Positions 15,585 through 24,083 of a stretch of DNA of 64,000 nucleotides are shown here, piece after piece. Location of the stretch: NCBI RefSeq assembly GCF_947179115.1, contig NZ_CAMXCI010000003.1, positions 62,001-126,000 of the forward strand. Direction: 5' to 3'. A program made the position numbers and the translations under genes. This stretch comes from Commensalibacter papalotli (lineage in GTDB: Bacteria; Pseudomonadota; Alphaproteobacteria; Acetobacterales; Acetobacteraceae). The notes below the pieces were generated by a model. The model searched no databases. It saw only the letters and a program-made list of their open reading frames with translations, and was not told the origin of the DNA. How positions within the stretch are numbered: the stretch's first letter is position 1; every line of letters starts with the position of its first letter.

Positions 15585-18170
15585 ATGGCTGATATATCTT
15601 CAAACACATCTGTTCCCAGAGTAATTCCAACACATCAAGAAATTAACTCTGATACTTTGGAATATGGAAAACAGTTAGCTGCCTCTATTGCAAAATTAGA
15701 TCAAACCGTAACGAATGCATATAACCATATCAATAAATTATTTGTCCTTTATGAACAAAATATTGATGAGATTGTAAAACGTCTGGCAAATGACGATTTT
15801 TCTCAAAAAGCAGAAAACAAAGGGGTTGCAGATTCTCAACAGCAAATTAATTTACAAAAGAATTATATTCAATTACTGGCAGATCAAAATGCTGCATTTC
15901 TAGAGTTCAATATTTCACTTAAACAAATCGTTTCTAAATTAACGCCAATGACGGTTTCACAAACAATGCAGGCAGATAATAATACGGCCACTGCGATGCG
16001 GGTGAGTTATGAAGAACTCATGTTTAACCGGTATATGTCAAGTAAGTTTGGTGTGGATGCTGAACATGCAGATAATTTTCAGGAAAAAAGTAAGGCAATT
16101 CTTGATATTAAGAATGATCAGAATGCTTTATTAAAAATTCCAGTGATCAATGCATTATATCAGCAAGATCAAGGAATTTTAAAACAGATTTCAGGGGCAC
16201 AGGATACTAAAGCATTAATTCCTGTCTTAATTGAAGCAATGTCCAAAGCAAATGTTGCGGGAAACAAAGAGGCTGTGGCTACGGGACAAGATTATTTTGG
16301 TAAAGATGCCAATATTTTTGCCTATATGACCAGTTCGTTAGTTCAAGTATTGGAAGGTCAAAGAAGAAGTGATTTTACCAGTGAAGATTTTCGGCATCAA
16401 AGAGAGCAGGATGCTGTTTGGATGGCAGAGCAACACGCAGAGCAATCAAATCGAAATTTATCAGCCAATTTGGGTGTGTCTGATGCTCAAAGTGAATATG
16501 TAAATAATGTAACCATTACTGAACAAGGTGGGGTAACAAGATCTTCTGGTGTTCAAGAATATGCACTGAGAGAAGCATCACAAAAGATGTTCAGAAACCC
16601 TGATGAAGCAGCCGCAATTTATGGTGGAGTAGATGATTTCAATAAAACTCTAGCTTTTATGAATCAATCACTGGGGGGTATTTCCCCTATGTTTGAAGGG
16701 TTAGGTGGAAGTGCTGGAAAAGCCAGTGAGGGGATGTCGGATTTTGCAAAATATTTGGGCTTAACAGTTGAAGGACTCAAAGCTACGGGGTTATTAATGG
16801 TTACAGAGGCTAATGCTCTGAATTATGCAATGAAACCTTATGGTGAAAGACCACCAGAATATACTCTTCAAGAGCAAAAAGAAAAGTTATTGCTTGCCAA
16901 TAGTGAAAAAGAGAAAAAAGAAAATCAGGTTACCTTAGATTACTTAAAAGAAAAAAAAGGTTGGAATGTCGATTATAATAATGAAATGTTTCGATTTGAT
17001 ATTCGTGATAAGCAAGGAAAAGTCGTTGGAAATTCAGGGGAAAGGTTAGAGGATCTTACGAAGCGTGTGAATGAATTAAGAGCCCCTGGTAATCAGGAAA
17101 AAATTAAACAGTTAGAGACTTGGTCAGGATATAAGGTTGATGTGGATCCGAAAACATTAGAGATTGGGTTGTTTACTGCTCAAGGAAAGATGGTTGCAGA
17201 TATTGGCAAAAAATTAAAAGGCTCTTTTGATGATATTCAATGGGGTGTAGATAATGCTGTAAAATCACAATGGCAAGAGGATTATTGGGGACCAAAAAGA
17301 AAGCAAAATGAGCAGGATTTATCGAGTGAAGTTTATAATTTCAAAAAGAACATAAATGACGATCAGCAGAAAGTATCAGAGGGGAAAAATAAAAGCGTTA
17401 TTTCTTCTTCATCTCAATTACAACAGGGGATGCCAAAGACTAATTTAAATAGTTCAGCAACCCAAGTAAGTAAACCGTCTCAGCAAGTAAATGAAGTAAG
17501 TATAACGGGTGGTAAACAGCCCCATCAGTTAGATGCAAAAAGAAAACAATATATCAATGAAAATTCGATAGTATCAGAAGGAAAAAATAAAACCATTATT
17601 TCTTTTTCATCTGAAGCACAACAGGGGATGACAAGGACTAATTTGAATGGCCCAGCGATCCAACTAAGCAAACCGTCTCAGCAAGTAAATGGAGTAAGTA
17701 TAACAGTTGGTAAACAGCCCAATCAGCTAAATACAAAAAGAAAACGACAGATCAGTAAAAATCAGACAGTATCAGAGGGGAAAAATAAAAGTGTAATCGC
17801 TGCTCCAGCTGAAGCACAACGAGGGATGCCCAAGACTAATTTAAATAGTCCAGCGGCGCAGGTAAGCAAATCCTATCAGCAAGTAAATGAAGTAAGTATA
17901 ACAGGTGATAAACAGCCCCATCAGTTAGATGCAAAAAGAAAACAACATATCGGTAAAAATCCTACAGCAGCTGATGTAAAAATGGGTAAAGACTGCTCTC
18001 ATATAGAAAATTTGAGTAATACTTATAAATATGATGTAAAAATTACAGTTAATCCACCCAGTGGAGACCCAATAAAAATTGCACAACAAGTTTGTGAACA
18101 ATTAAAACGTCATACATGTGGGAGTGGAATGGGAGATAGAAAATATGAGCAAAGGGCAACAGTTAAGTAG
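15585..18170 (+). CDS. Putative tail tape measure protein with C-terminal repeats
   Basis: The 861-residue product lies after the tail chaperone and before the Dit-like gene, the position of the tape measure, whose length sets the tail length. It is largely helical and polar. Residues 355-395 include a glycine-rich stretch (FEGLGGSAGKASEGMSDFAKYLGL) and a hydrophobic turn. From residue 597 there are three tandem 66-residue repeats, each starting VSEGKNK and containing GMPKTNLN-like and KQPHQLDAKRK-like phrases. The end (DVKITVNPPSGDPIKIAQQV) is typical of tape measure tails. It is short for the family and has little membrane-spanning sequence, so the assignment rests mainly on position and the C-terminal motif. 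Confidence 0.65.
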   Translation: MADISSNTSVPRVIPTHQEINSDTLEYGKQLAASIAKLDQTVTNAYNHINKLFVLYEQNIDEIVKRLANDDFSQKAENKGVADSQQQINLQKNYIQLLADQNAAFLEFNISLKQIVSKLTPMTVSQTMQADNNTATAMRVSYEELMFNRYMSSKFGVDAEHADNFQEKSKAILDIKNDQNALLKIPVINALYQQDQGILKQISGAQDTKALIPVLIEAMSKANVAGNKEAVATGQDYFGKDANIFAYMTSSLVQVLEGQRRSDFTSEDFRHQREQDAVWMAEQHAEQSNRNLSANLGVSDAQSEYVNNVTITEQGGVTRSSGVQEYALREASQKMFRNPDEAAAIYGGVDDFNKTLAFMNQSLGGISPMFEGLGGSAGKASEGMSDFAKYLGLTVEGLKATGLLMVTEANALNYAMKPYGERPPEYTLQEQKEKLLLANSEKEKKENQVTLDYLKEKKGWNVDYNNEMFRFDIRDKQGKVVGNSGERLEDLTKRVNELRAPGNQEKIKQLETWSGYKVDVDPKTLEIGLFTAQGKMVADIGKKLKGSFDDIQWGVDNAVKSQWQEDYWGPKRKQNEQDLSSEVYNFKKNINDDQQKVSEGKNKSVISSSSQLQQGMPKTNLNSSATQVSKPSQQVNEVSITGGKQPHQLDAKRKQYINENSIVSEGKNKTIISFSSEAQQGMTRTNLNGPAIQLSKPSQQVNGVSITVGKQPNQLNTKRKRQISKNQTVSEGKNKSVIAAPAEAQRGMPKTNLNSPAAQVSKSYQQVNEVSITGDKQPHQLDAKRKQHIGKNPTAADVKMGKDCSHIENLSNTYKYDVKITVNPPSGDPIKIAQQVCEQLKRHTCGSGMGDRKYEQRATVK
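17373..17966 (+). repeat. Three tandem 198-bp repeats in the tape measure gene
   Basis: Copies begin at 17373, 17571 and 17769, exactly 198 bases apart, and encode 66 residues each. The first and third copies are more alike than either is to the second. The unit is in frame, so changes in copy number would alter protein length without breaking it. Confidence 0.85.
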
Positions 18171-18210
18171 TTTTTTAATTAATTTTAGTGGGTAATGAAT
18201 AAATTAAATA

Positions 18211-18233
18211 GGCACTTTTACGGTGCTTTTTTT
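18211..18233 (+). terminator. Terminator hairpin ahead of the Dit-like gene
   Basis: GCAC pairs with GTGC around TTTTACG and is followed by seven T. The ribosome-binding site GGAGGG starts three bases after the T tract. Confidence 0.6.
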
Positions 18234-18245
18234 ATGGAGGGCCAG

Positions 18246-18926
18246 ATGGCAAAAATAGGGGTAGGGAATGTGTTGAGTTCCTACGCACAAAGTGCTGGGT
18301 GGAAAGCACTGAATCAACTGATTAATGCGAATTCCCGTTTTGGTATTTTTGATGCTAGAGGGAATGCGTTTTACGAAAAGGGATTAAGTGCGGACGAATT
18401 ACAAGGGTTAGCAAAATATTTCAAGGTGTTAAGTGTAGATACTTCAACTGAAAGTGGAGTGACTGCATTAAATTATAGTAAAAATTATAATGTTACGACA
18501 GCCCCTGTTGAAAGCAGTAAAAGCGCAGATGGTCAAATAAAGGGCGGTAGAACGATGGCTTACAACCTTGTTGAACAACCTCGACAAGGTCAAATTACTT
18601 ATGTTTCTACAGGGACTGAAAAACAACGTAAATTTTTTGAAACAGCTTTGGAAACAGCTCAAAGTACAACGACTTTATATGAGCTGCATACTGCAGAGCG
18701 CACTATGAAAAATATCAAGATTACGGGATATTCTGTTAATCGCAGTCCTAGCCAAGGTGCTCAAATGGTGCAATATCAAATTACATTCCAAGAAATATTG
18801 GTTGTGCTCAATACAGTGGAGTTAAGTGGCGCTACTGATACTTATAATAACTCTAAAGCTCAAGGGCAGCTGGAAACAAATACACCTAGTGGCAGTCAAT
18901 TTCAGGCCGCCAAAAAAAAACAATAA
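18246..18926 (+). CDS. Baseplate protein, Dit-like distal tail component
   Basis: The 226-residue protein starts at the ATG four bases after GGAGGG; longer readings would run back through the terminator. The segment ELHTAERTMKNIKITGYSVN followed by QMVQYQITFQEI matches the end of the Dit-like N-terminal domain of phage baseplates, which forms the ring joining tube to hub. The N-terminal part has few landmarks (an RFGIFDARGNAFYEKG segment), and the C-terminal 30 residues are polar and low in complexity. It follows the tape measure, as expected. Confidence 0.65.
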   Translation: MAKIGVGNVLSSYAQSAGWKALNQLINANSRFGIFDARGNAFYEKGLSADELQGLAKYFKVLSVDTSTESGVTALNYSKNYNVTTAPVESSKSADGQIKGGRTMAYNLVEQPRQGQITYVSTGTEKQRKFFETALETAQSTTTLYELHTAERTMKNIKITGYSVNRSPSQGAQMVQYQITFQEILVVLNTVELSGATDTYNNSKAQGQLETNTPSGSQFQAAKKKQ

Positions 18927-18942
18927 AAGAAGAATAATCATC

Positions 18943-19260
18943 ATGAAAATCATATCTCTTAACTCTATTGATGCTCAAGAATTCTCATCTAATTTAGGTG
19001 GGATCGCTTATAATTTTCGTTTGCTTGATAAAGGTGAAGCAGGTGTTTTTTTAGATATTTATGATGGAGTTGATCCCGTATTAACAGGGATACTATGTTT
19101 GGATCGGGTGCGTTTGGTGCGTTCTGCATATTTAAATTTTCCCGGAGATTTAATGTTTGTGGATCAAGAAGGCTTTACGCATCCTGTTTATACAGGTTTT
19201 GGTTCTCGGTATTTATTATATTATTTAGCAGAAGGAGATGATGATGGAGCAGGAATGTAA
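18943..19260 (+). CDS. Phage baseplate plug protein
   Basis: The 105-residue product shows the pattern of baseplate plug proteins: QEFSSNLGGIAYNFRLLDKG, then VFLDIYDGVDPVLTGILCL, and FPGDLMFVDQEG. These close the central hole of the baseplate. The start used is the ATG after CATC, weakly preceded by AAGAAG; a longer frame reading upstream would overlap the Dit-like gene by about 100 bases. The stop overlaps the next ATG by one base, so the hub gene is translationally coupled. Confidence 0.7.
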   Translation: MKIISLNSIDAQEFSSNLGGIAYNFRLLDKGEAGVFLDIYDGVDPVLTGILCLDRVRLVRSAYLNFPGDLMFVDQEGFTHPVYTGFGSRYLLYYLAEGDDDGAGM

Positions 19261-20363
19261 TGGTTAATGGTACAGATTTAAATTACTTTGTTGCAAAACC
19301 TAATATACATCATCATTCATTTGTAAAACGTTATCTTAAATTCGAGTTTGTTGGTGGTGTAGATCAAAACGGTAAACAAATTTATTTTTCAAAAAAAAAA
19401 TCAGAAATAGATAAACAAACAGGTTTAAAAAAAGGGTCAATAATCGCCACTATTGAACGTTTGCAAGCTACTGTTTCAATCAGTTATAATGGTGGTACCA
19501 GTTTACCAGAGTGTGACTGTACGATTTATAACATGGATGAAACGCTAGCAAACCAGTTAACGACACTAGGACAATATCAAAAAAATGAAAAAGGATATGG
19601 CAATCAATTAATTGTTTATGCCAGTAATGATTCAGGAAATCCTGATAACCCTGTTTTTACCAAAGTATTTCAAGGAGGGATCAGTGTTGCATATACAGAT
19701 TATGGTTCTGCGCCTGATGTGGTTTTTCATGTAAGAGCAATGGCTTTGGCAGGGTTAAATTTACATCCAGCTAAATCTCTGTCTTTCAGAGGTAAAGGCT
19801 CTGTAGCAGGGATCATTCAATCTATTATTGATAATTATCATCGTAAATTATCGTTAACTCCTGAAAGTCCATTATATTTAATATTAAAAGATTGTGGGGT
19901 TACTGCGACCCTAAATAATTCGAATTATCATGGAGATGTGATTGAACAAATTCGTCAATGTACGAATGATGCACATATAAGATTTAGTGTACAAAATGGA
20001 ACAGTATATATCTGGCCAATGCATATGTCTTTGAATGCAGCATTGGCGCAATCAGGTTCAGGTAACAAAACACAAATAAAGCAAATGAAAACACGATTAT
20101 TTTCAAATGCGACGGGAATGGTTGGTTATCCTGCTTATGCTAATGATGGTATCACTGTACGCTCTATATTTTCTGGCGATCTTTTATATGGTGAAGAGAT
20201 TGAGGTTAAGTCAGTTTATGAACCTGCGTGTGGTTTATGGAAATATATGATCTCTATGCGACATGAACTTTCTTGTTTTACGCCCAATGGTGCTTGGACA
20301 ACAACAATAGGGTTATCTAAAATATCTGAAGAAGAAAAAGCAAAGTTGAGTAAAAAGCAATGA
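19260..20363 (+). CDS. Baseplate hub protein (gp27/gpD-like)
   Basis: The 367-residue protein has the two-part layout of baseplate hubs: an N-terminal half with TVSISYNGGTSLPECDCTIYNM and GYGNQLIVYASND (beta-barrel), then a LysM-like segment and a C-terminal half with RFSVQNGTVYIWPM. In contractile tails the hub joins tube to spike. The start overlaps the preceding stop, and the stop overlaps the start of the spike gene (ATGA), so plug, hub and spike are coupled. Confidence 0.75.
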   Translation: MVNGTDLNYFVAKPNIHHHSFVKRYLKFEFVGGVDQNGKQIYFSKKKSEIDKQTGLKKGSIIATIERLQATVSISYNGGTSLPECDCTIYNMDETLANQLTTLGQYQKNEKGYGNQLIVYASNDSGNPDNPVFTKVFQGGISVAYTDYGSAPDVVFHVRAMALAGLNLHPAKSLSFRGKGSVAGIIQSIIDNYHRKLSLTPESPLYLILKDCGVTATLNNSNYHGDVIEQIRQCTNDAHIRFSVQNGTVYIWPMHMSLNAALAQSGSGNKTQIKQMKTRLFSNATGMVGYPAYANDGITVRSIFSGDLLYGEEIEVKSVYEPACGLWKYMISMRHELSCFTPNGAWTTTIGLSKISEEEKAKLSKKQ

Positions 20364-21109
20364 TGAATCCAAATAAAGGGAATAGCAGCCTAAATACTTT
20401 GGTTGGTATTATTGATAATGCGTTAAGCAGTGTTTCGACTGCGATGCCAGTTACTGTTATTCAAGTTTATGATAATCATACCGTTGATGTCGCACCAATG
20501 ATTGATATGCTGGATAACGAAGGAAATGCAGTAGAGCACGCTCCTATTAGTGGTATTCCCTATGCGCGTTTGCAAGGGGGGGAGTATGGGTTAATTATTA
20601 AGCCAAAAGTCGGTGATAAAGGGTTGGTTGTTTTTGCATCCCGCGACATTTCTGATGTCGTGCAAAGTAAAGGAAAAGCAAAACCTGCAAGTTTAAGAAA
20701 ACATTCTATGTCTGATGGTATGTATATTGCGTCTTTGTTATATGAAGAGCCAAAGACATACATGGAAATAACAAAAGATGTTGTATCAATCAATGTCCCG
20801 ACAATAGGGAATGATGGAAATGTTGATGCAGGCAAAGATGCCACAAGTATCAAAGTAACAAAAAATAGTGTTTATGTTGCTGTTGGTAGCGGTGGAAAAT
20901 CAAGCAATATTACTATTAAAAATAATAATTTAACAATAGAGTCTACAAAAATTACTCTTAAAGGTGATGTAGAAATCACAGGAAATACAACGATTGGTAA
21001 AGATGCAACAATAAACCGTGACGCGACAATTGGTACAATTGCCTTTTCAACACATGTGCATAAAGTCATTGAAGAGGGTCTACCGACAAAAGGACCTATA
21101 GCCTCTTAA
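20360..21109 (+). CDS. Baseplate spike protein, Gp138 family
   Basis: The 249-residue product matches the phage Gp138 membrane-puncturing spike: an OB-fold N-terminal part (TVIQVYDNHTVDVAPMIDML, then YARLQGGEYGLIIKPKVGDKGLVVF), a central beta-helix built from NITIKNNNLTI and TKITLKGDVEITGNTTIGKD repeats, and the end THVHKV then LPTKGP, where the histidines typically coordinate iron at the tip. Two consecutive ATG codons start it; either may be used. This tip pierces the outer membrane. Confidence 0.8.
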   Translation: MMNPNKGNSSLNTLVGIIDNALSSVSTAMPVTVIQVYDNHTVDVAPMIDMLDNEGNAVEHAPISGIPYARLQGGEYGLIIKPKVGDKGLVVFASRDISDVVQSKGKAKPASLRKHSMSDGMYIASLLYEEPKTYMEITKDVVSINVPTIGNDGNVDAGKDATSIKVTKNSVYVAVGSGGKSSNITIKNNNLTIESTKITLKGDVEITGNTTIGKDATINRDATIGTIAFSTHVHKVIEEGLPTKGPIAS

Positions 21110-21192
21110 AAATTGCCATAGAAAAAAGAAACTTGATTTTTAAAATAATTAATTCTTATAATTAAACGATATTATTATTTAAGGGAAATATA

Positions 21193-21375
21193 ATGCGATT
21201 ATTACTGGCTCTTTTATTGCCATTTACGGTGTTTTTCACAATAGGAAAGCCTTTTCAAGGGTTCTTTTGTTTATTATTACAAATTACGTTAATCGGTTGG
21301 ATCCCAGCAGCAATTTGGGCTGTTTATACGTTAAGTAATTGGCGAACGGATCAAAAATTAAGAAAGTATCAATAA
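21193..21375 (+). CDS. YqaE/Pmp3 family membrane protein
   Basis: The 60-residue protein has two transmembrane segments (LLLALLLPFTVFFTIGKPFQG, cut here, and LLLQITLIGWIPAAIWAVYTL) and a short cationic tail, the layout of the YqaE/Pmp3 (UPF0057) family, small stress-related membrane proteins that influence membrane potential and salt tolerance. Two residues typical of the family, G-W-I-P-A-A-I-W-A, are present. It sits between the spike and wedge genes, is followed by a terminator and has its own AAGGGAAA ribosome site. It is not a virion gene and looks like a host gene carried by the phage. Confidence 0.75.
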   Translation: MRLLLALLLPFTVFFTIGKPFQGFFCLLLQITLIGWIPAAIWAVYTLSNWRTDQKLRKYQ

Positions 21376-21399
21376 GTTTATTGAGAACATAAGAATAAC

Positions 21400-21427
21400 A
21401 AGCCACCTAAATTGGGTGGCTTTTTTA
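21400..21427 (+). terminator. Terminator after the Pmp3 gene
   Basis: AGCCACC pairs with GGTGGCT around TAAATTG and is followed by six T. The next start codon is only about 13 bases beyond. The stem AGCCACC recurs at other phage terminators further right. Confidence 0.8.
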
Positions 21428-21439
21428 TTGGGTAAAGTG

Positions 21440-21817
21440 ATGGATTTATTATTAACTACGGATGAGGATTTACAAGTAGATCCGAATGTAAAATTGTGGG
21501 ATTTAAAAGTAGATGTGAATGGTAATATCGCTATTTGTGAAGCACCTTATTCCATTGCACAACAAGCTGCGAATGAAATTAAATTATTTGAAGGCGAAGG
21601 ATGGTATGACCGTTCTCAAGGAACCCCTCATTTTGCGCAAATATTGGGTATCAATAGTAATTTAGGATTAATCCGTAATATTTTATTAGCCCGAGTAAAT
21701 GGGGTCGATAATGTAATGCGTAGCGATATAGATATGTATATCGACAGTTCACGCGTGTTGCATGGAAATATTTTTATAACCAGTAACAGTGGAGAAACCA
21801 TCAATGTCGTCTACTAA
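21440..21817 (+). CDS. Baseplate wedge protein, gp25/W-like
   Basis: The 125-residue product has the gp25 features: LLLTTDEDLQVDPNVKLWDL at the start, the phrase APYSIAQQAANEIKLFEGEGW, then GTPHFAQILG and a C-terminal region with LLARVNGV. gp25 proteins are part of the baseplate wedge that triggers sheath contraction. An earlier in-frame start would lie inside the terminator, so the ATG after GGGTAAAG is used. Confidence 0.8.
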   Translation: MDLLLTTDEDLQVDPNVKLWDLKVDVNGNIAICEAPYSIAQQAANEIKLFEGEGWYDRSQGTPHFAQILGINSNLGLIRNILLARVNGVDNVMRSDIDMYIDSSRVLHGNIFITSNSGETINVVY

Positions 21818-23234
21818 TCAAAATGATACATTTAAAACAAACCTTGCAGAGCTACAATTTACCACTAGTGGTATTACGCTTCCTGAAGAAAGTGAGATTC
21901 TGGATGCTATTATTCAAGATTTTCAAAATGCATTTGATTCCAAACTGCAATTTAAAAAAGAAAATGGTGAATTTTTACTGTCGACACCTCAAGGGCAACT
22001 GGTGACTTCTATTGCCGCAATTATTTCTGATCGAAACCGTTTATTGGCCCATTATGTGAATCAAATAGATCCTAATTATGCTGTTGGTCGTATGCAAGAT
22101 GGGATAGGTCGTATTTATTTTATTGAACGTAAAAGAGCTACAAATACAACTGTGGTTGGCCGTTGTTATGGGAAAATTAACACTAAAATTCTAGAAGGAA
22201 CAATGGTCAAAGACCAGCAAGGAAATGTTTATAAGTCTTTAGCAGATGCCACTATTAAAGACCTAGATGAACAATCAAATGCTTATGTTGATATTGTTTT
22301 TGAATGTCTTAAAAAAGGGGCAATTACCTGTCCAATAAAGACCCTAACAGAACGATATCAGGTCATTCAAGGATGGGAATCTATTACTAATTTACAAGAT
22401 GGAATTGTCGGAATAGAAGATGAAAGTCAAGCACAATTTGAACAACGACGTCGCCAATCCGTAGCCCATAATTCTTTAAATAGTGTTGATAGTATTATGG
22501 CGGCATTAATTAACTTAGACGTGGTAGATGATGCTTATGTTATCGAGAATTATATAGACAAGGCTTTAGAAAAAGATAAAGAAAATAAATTTCAACTTCC
22601 AATTACGTTAAAACCACACAGTGTTTATGTTTGTGTTTCTCTTCGTACTCAAAGCACAAACAAAAATAGCAGCTCAGTGGAAAGTATTAAGTATCAAATT
22701 GCAAGATCAATATGGAGCAAAAAGCCACCTGGTTGTGCTTTAAATGGGAACGAAACAGTTGTTATTAAGGATGATACCAAAGATATAAATGGTAATTTGT
22801 TATATTGTCCTGATACTGCTCCTGAGTATGTCATTAACTTTGATGTTGCAGAGCCTAAACCAATTTGTATCGAAGTTAATATTGCAAAATTAAAACCTAT
22901 AACAGGTGATCCTGTAACGCTTGTTCAAAATAAAATTTATAGTGTTTTTATGGGTAAAGATGGGGCTCGGAAACCACGGATTGGCAGTCAAATTTTAGCA
23001 TCTCAATTTTATTGTCCAGTACAATCTTTAGGTGAATGGATCGGTATTCTTAGTATCAAAGTAGGCTTTTTAAGTGATCAAAAAGAGTTTCAAGCAGATC
23101 CAAGTTCTTCAACAGGGTTAATACATCCAACAGAGGATGTTATTCGAGTTGCGATTAATCAAATACCAACTCTGGACCCAAGGCATATTAATGTGACATT
23201 TGAAGAAGAGAAAAAGGATGTTTTTAATGAGTGA
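21804..23234 (+). CDS. Baseplate assembly protein J (gpJ/gp47)
   Basis: The 476-residue protein resembles the gpJ/gp47 family: an N-terminal part with FTTSGITLPEESEILDAIIQD, LSTPQGQLVTSIAAIISDRN and DGIGRIYFIERKRAT, a middle with DESQAQFEQRRRQSVAHNSL, and a C-terminal part with ASQFYCPVQSLGEWIGIL. These form the baseplate periphery. The start overlaps the wedge gene end; GGAG lies nine bases upstream. Confidence 0.8.
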   Translation: MSSTNQNDTFKTNLAELQFTTSGITLPEESEILDAIIQDFQNAFDSKLQFKKENGEFLLSTPQGQLVTSIAAIISDRNRLLAHYVNQIDPNYAVGRMQDGIGRIYFIERKRATNTTVVGRCYGKINTKILEGTMVKDQQGNVYKSLADATIKDLDEQSNAYVDIVFECLKKGAITCPIKTLTERYQVIQGWESITNLQDGIVGIEDESQAQFEQRRRQSVAHNSLNSVDSIMAALINLDVVDDAYVIENYIDKALEKDKENKFQLPITLKPHSVYVCVSLRTQSTNKNSSSVESIKYQIARSIWSKKPPGCALNGNETVVIKDDTKDINGNLLYCPDTAPEYVINFDVAEPKPICIEVNIAKLKPITGDPVTLVQNKIYSVFMGKDGARKPRIGSQILASQFYCPVQSLGEWIGILSIKVGFLSDQKEFQADPSSSTGLIHPTEDVIRVAINQIPTLDPRHINVTFEEEKKDVFNE

Positions 23235-24072
23235 TAAAGAAGTTGAGCAAGAAAAAAGTTGTCACTGTTGCAAAGGTAATACCGGTAAAACCACTGATGT
23301 GGATGATAAAATACAAGGTCCAGCATGTTTAGACTATAAAAAAACGGTTATTGCTCAATACTCTAACTCTCCTAGAATGCTTGCTTTACTGGATAGTATT
23401 GATCACAGGATTAAAGTTTGTGGTTTTTTTGATAATTTTTATCGCAACATTTGGAATGTCAATACTGCCCAAGGGTTTGGTCTAGATATTTGGGGAGTTA
23501 TTGTTGGGGTTAACCGTACCGCACGTACGTTTATGGGGTTTTACTGGGGATTTTATGAAGAAAGCTTATTACTTGCCAGACCGTATTACGATATAGAGGG
23601 GTATAATTCTTCTTTATATGATTCTAACCTGCCAAACAATCAACAGCCCGAGGAATATTATGGTGCTGTGGGTATGTTTCGAGATCTTCAAGGCAAAGAT
23701 GGAGATATAACGGATGGTGCTGGTAAAGACTTAATGCAGGAACATACATTTGATGATGATGATTTCCGGAAATTAATTCTGGCCAAAGCATACGCTAATA
23801 TTAGTGATTTTAGCATTTCTAAGATTAATTATTTACTGATGACATTATTGGGTGAGAGCTGTTGTTGTGTAAATAGTTGTGAAACATGTTGCAAAGAATG
23901 TAAGACGAAACGCTCGATTTATATTCAAGATAATTTGAATATGAGCCTTACCGTAAAGTTAAATTGGCCGCCAACTAAAAGGGAAGTAGCCCTCATTTAT
24001 AATACTGGATTGTTGTCCAGGCCTGCGGGCGTTGAAATGTATGAAATCGATATTCAAGTTAAAGAAAGTTAA
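23227..24072 (+). CDS. DUF2612 baseplate protein with cysteine clusters
   Basis: DUF2612 proteins follow gpJ and act like tail protein I, attaching fibres to the baseplate. The family core is seen: YSNSPRMLALLDSIDHRI, NIWNVNTAQGFGLDIWG, FRKLILAKAYANIS and LIYNTGLLSRPAGV. Unusually, it carries two cysteine-rich inserts: C-H-C-C at residues 12-15, and seven cysteines within residues 212-225 (CCCVNSCETCCKEC). Clusters like these could bind zinc or an iron-sulfur centre, or form disulfides. The start has AAAGGA eight bases upstream and overlaps the end of gpJ. Confidence 0.75.
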   Translation: MSDKEVEQEKSCHCCKGNTGKTTDVDDKIQGPACLDYKKTVIAQYSNSPRMLALLDSIDHRIKVCGFFDNFYRNIWNVNTAQGFGLDIWGVIVGVNRTARTFMGFYWGFYEESLLLARPYYDIEGYNSSLYDSNLPNNQQPEEYYGAVGMFRDLQGKDGDITDGAGKDLMQEHTFDDDDFRKLILAKAYANISDFSISKINYLLMTLLGESCCCVNSCETCCKECKTKRSIYIQDNLNMSLTVKLNWPPTKREVALIYNTGLLSRPAGVEMYEIDIQVKES

Positions 24073-24083
24073 AAGAGGCTATA

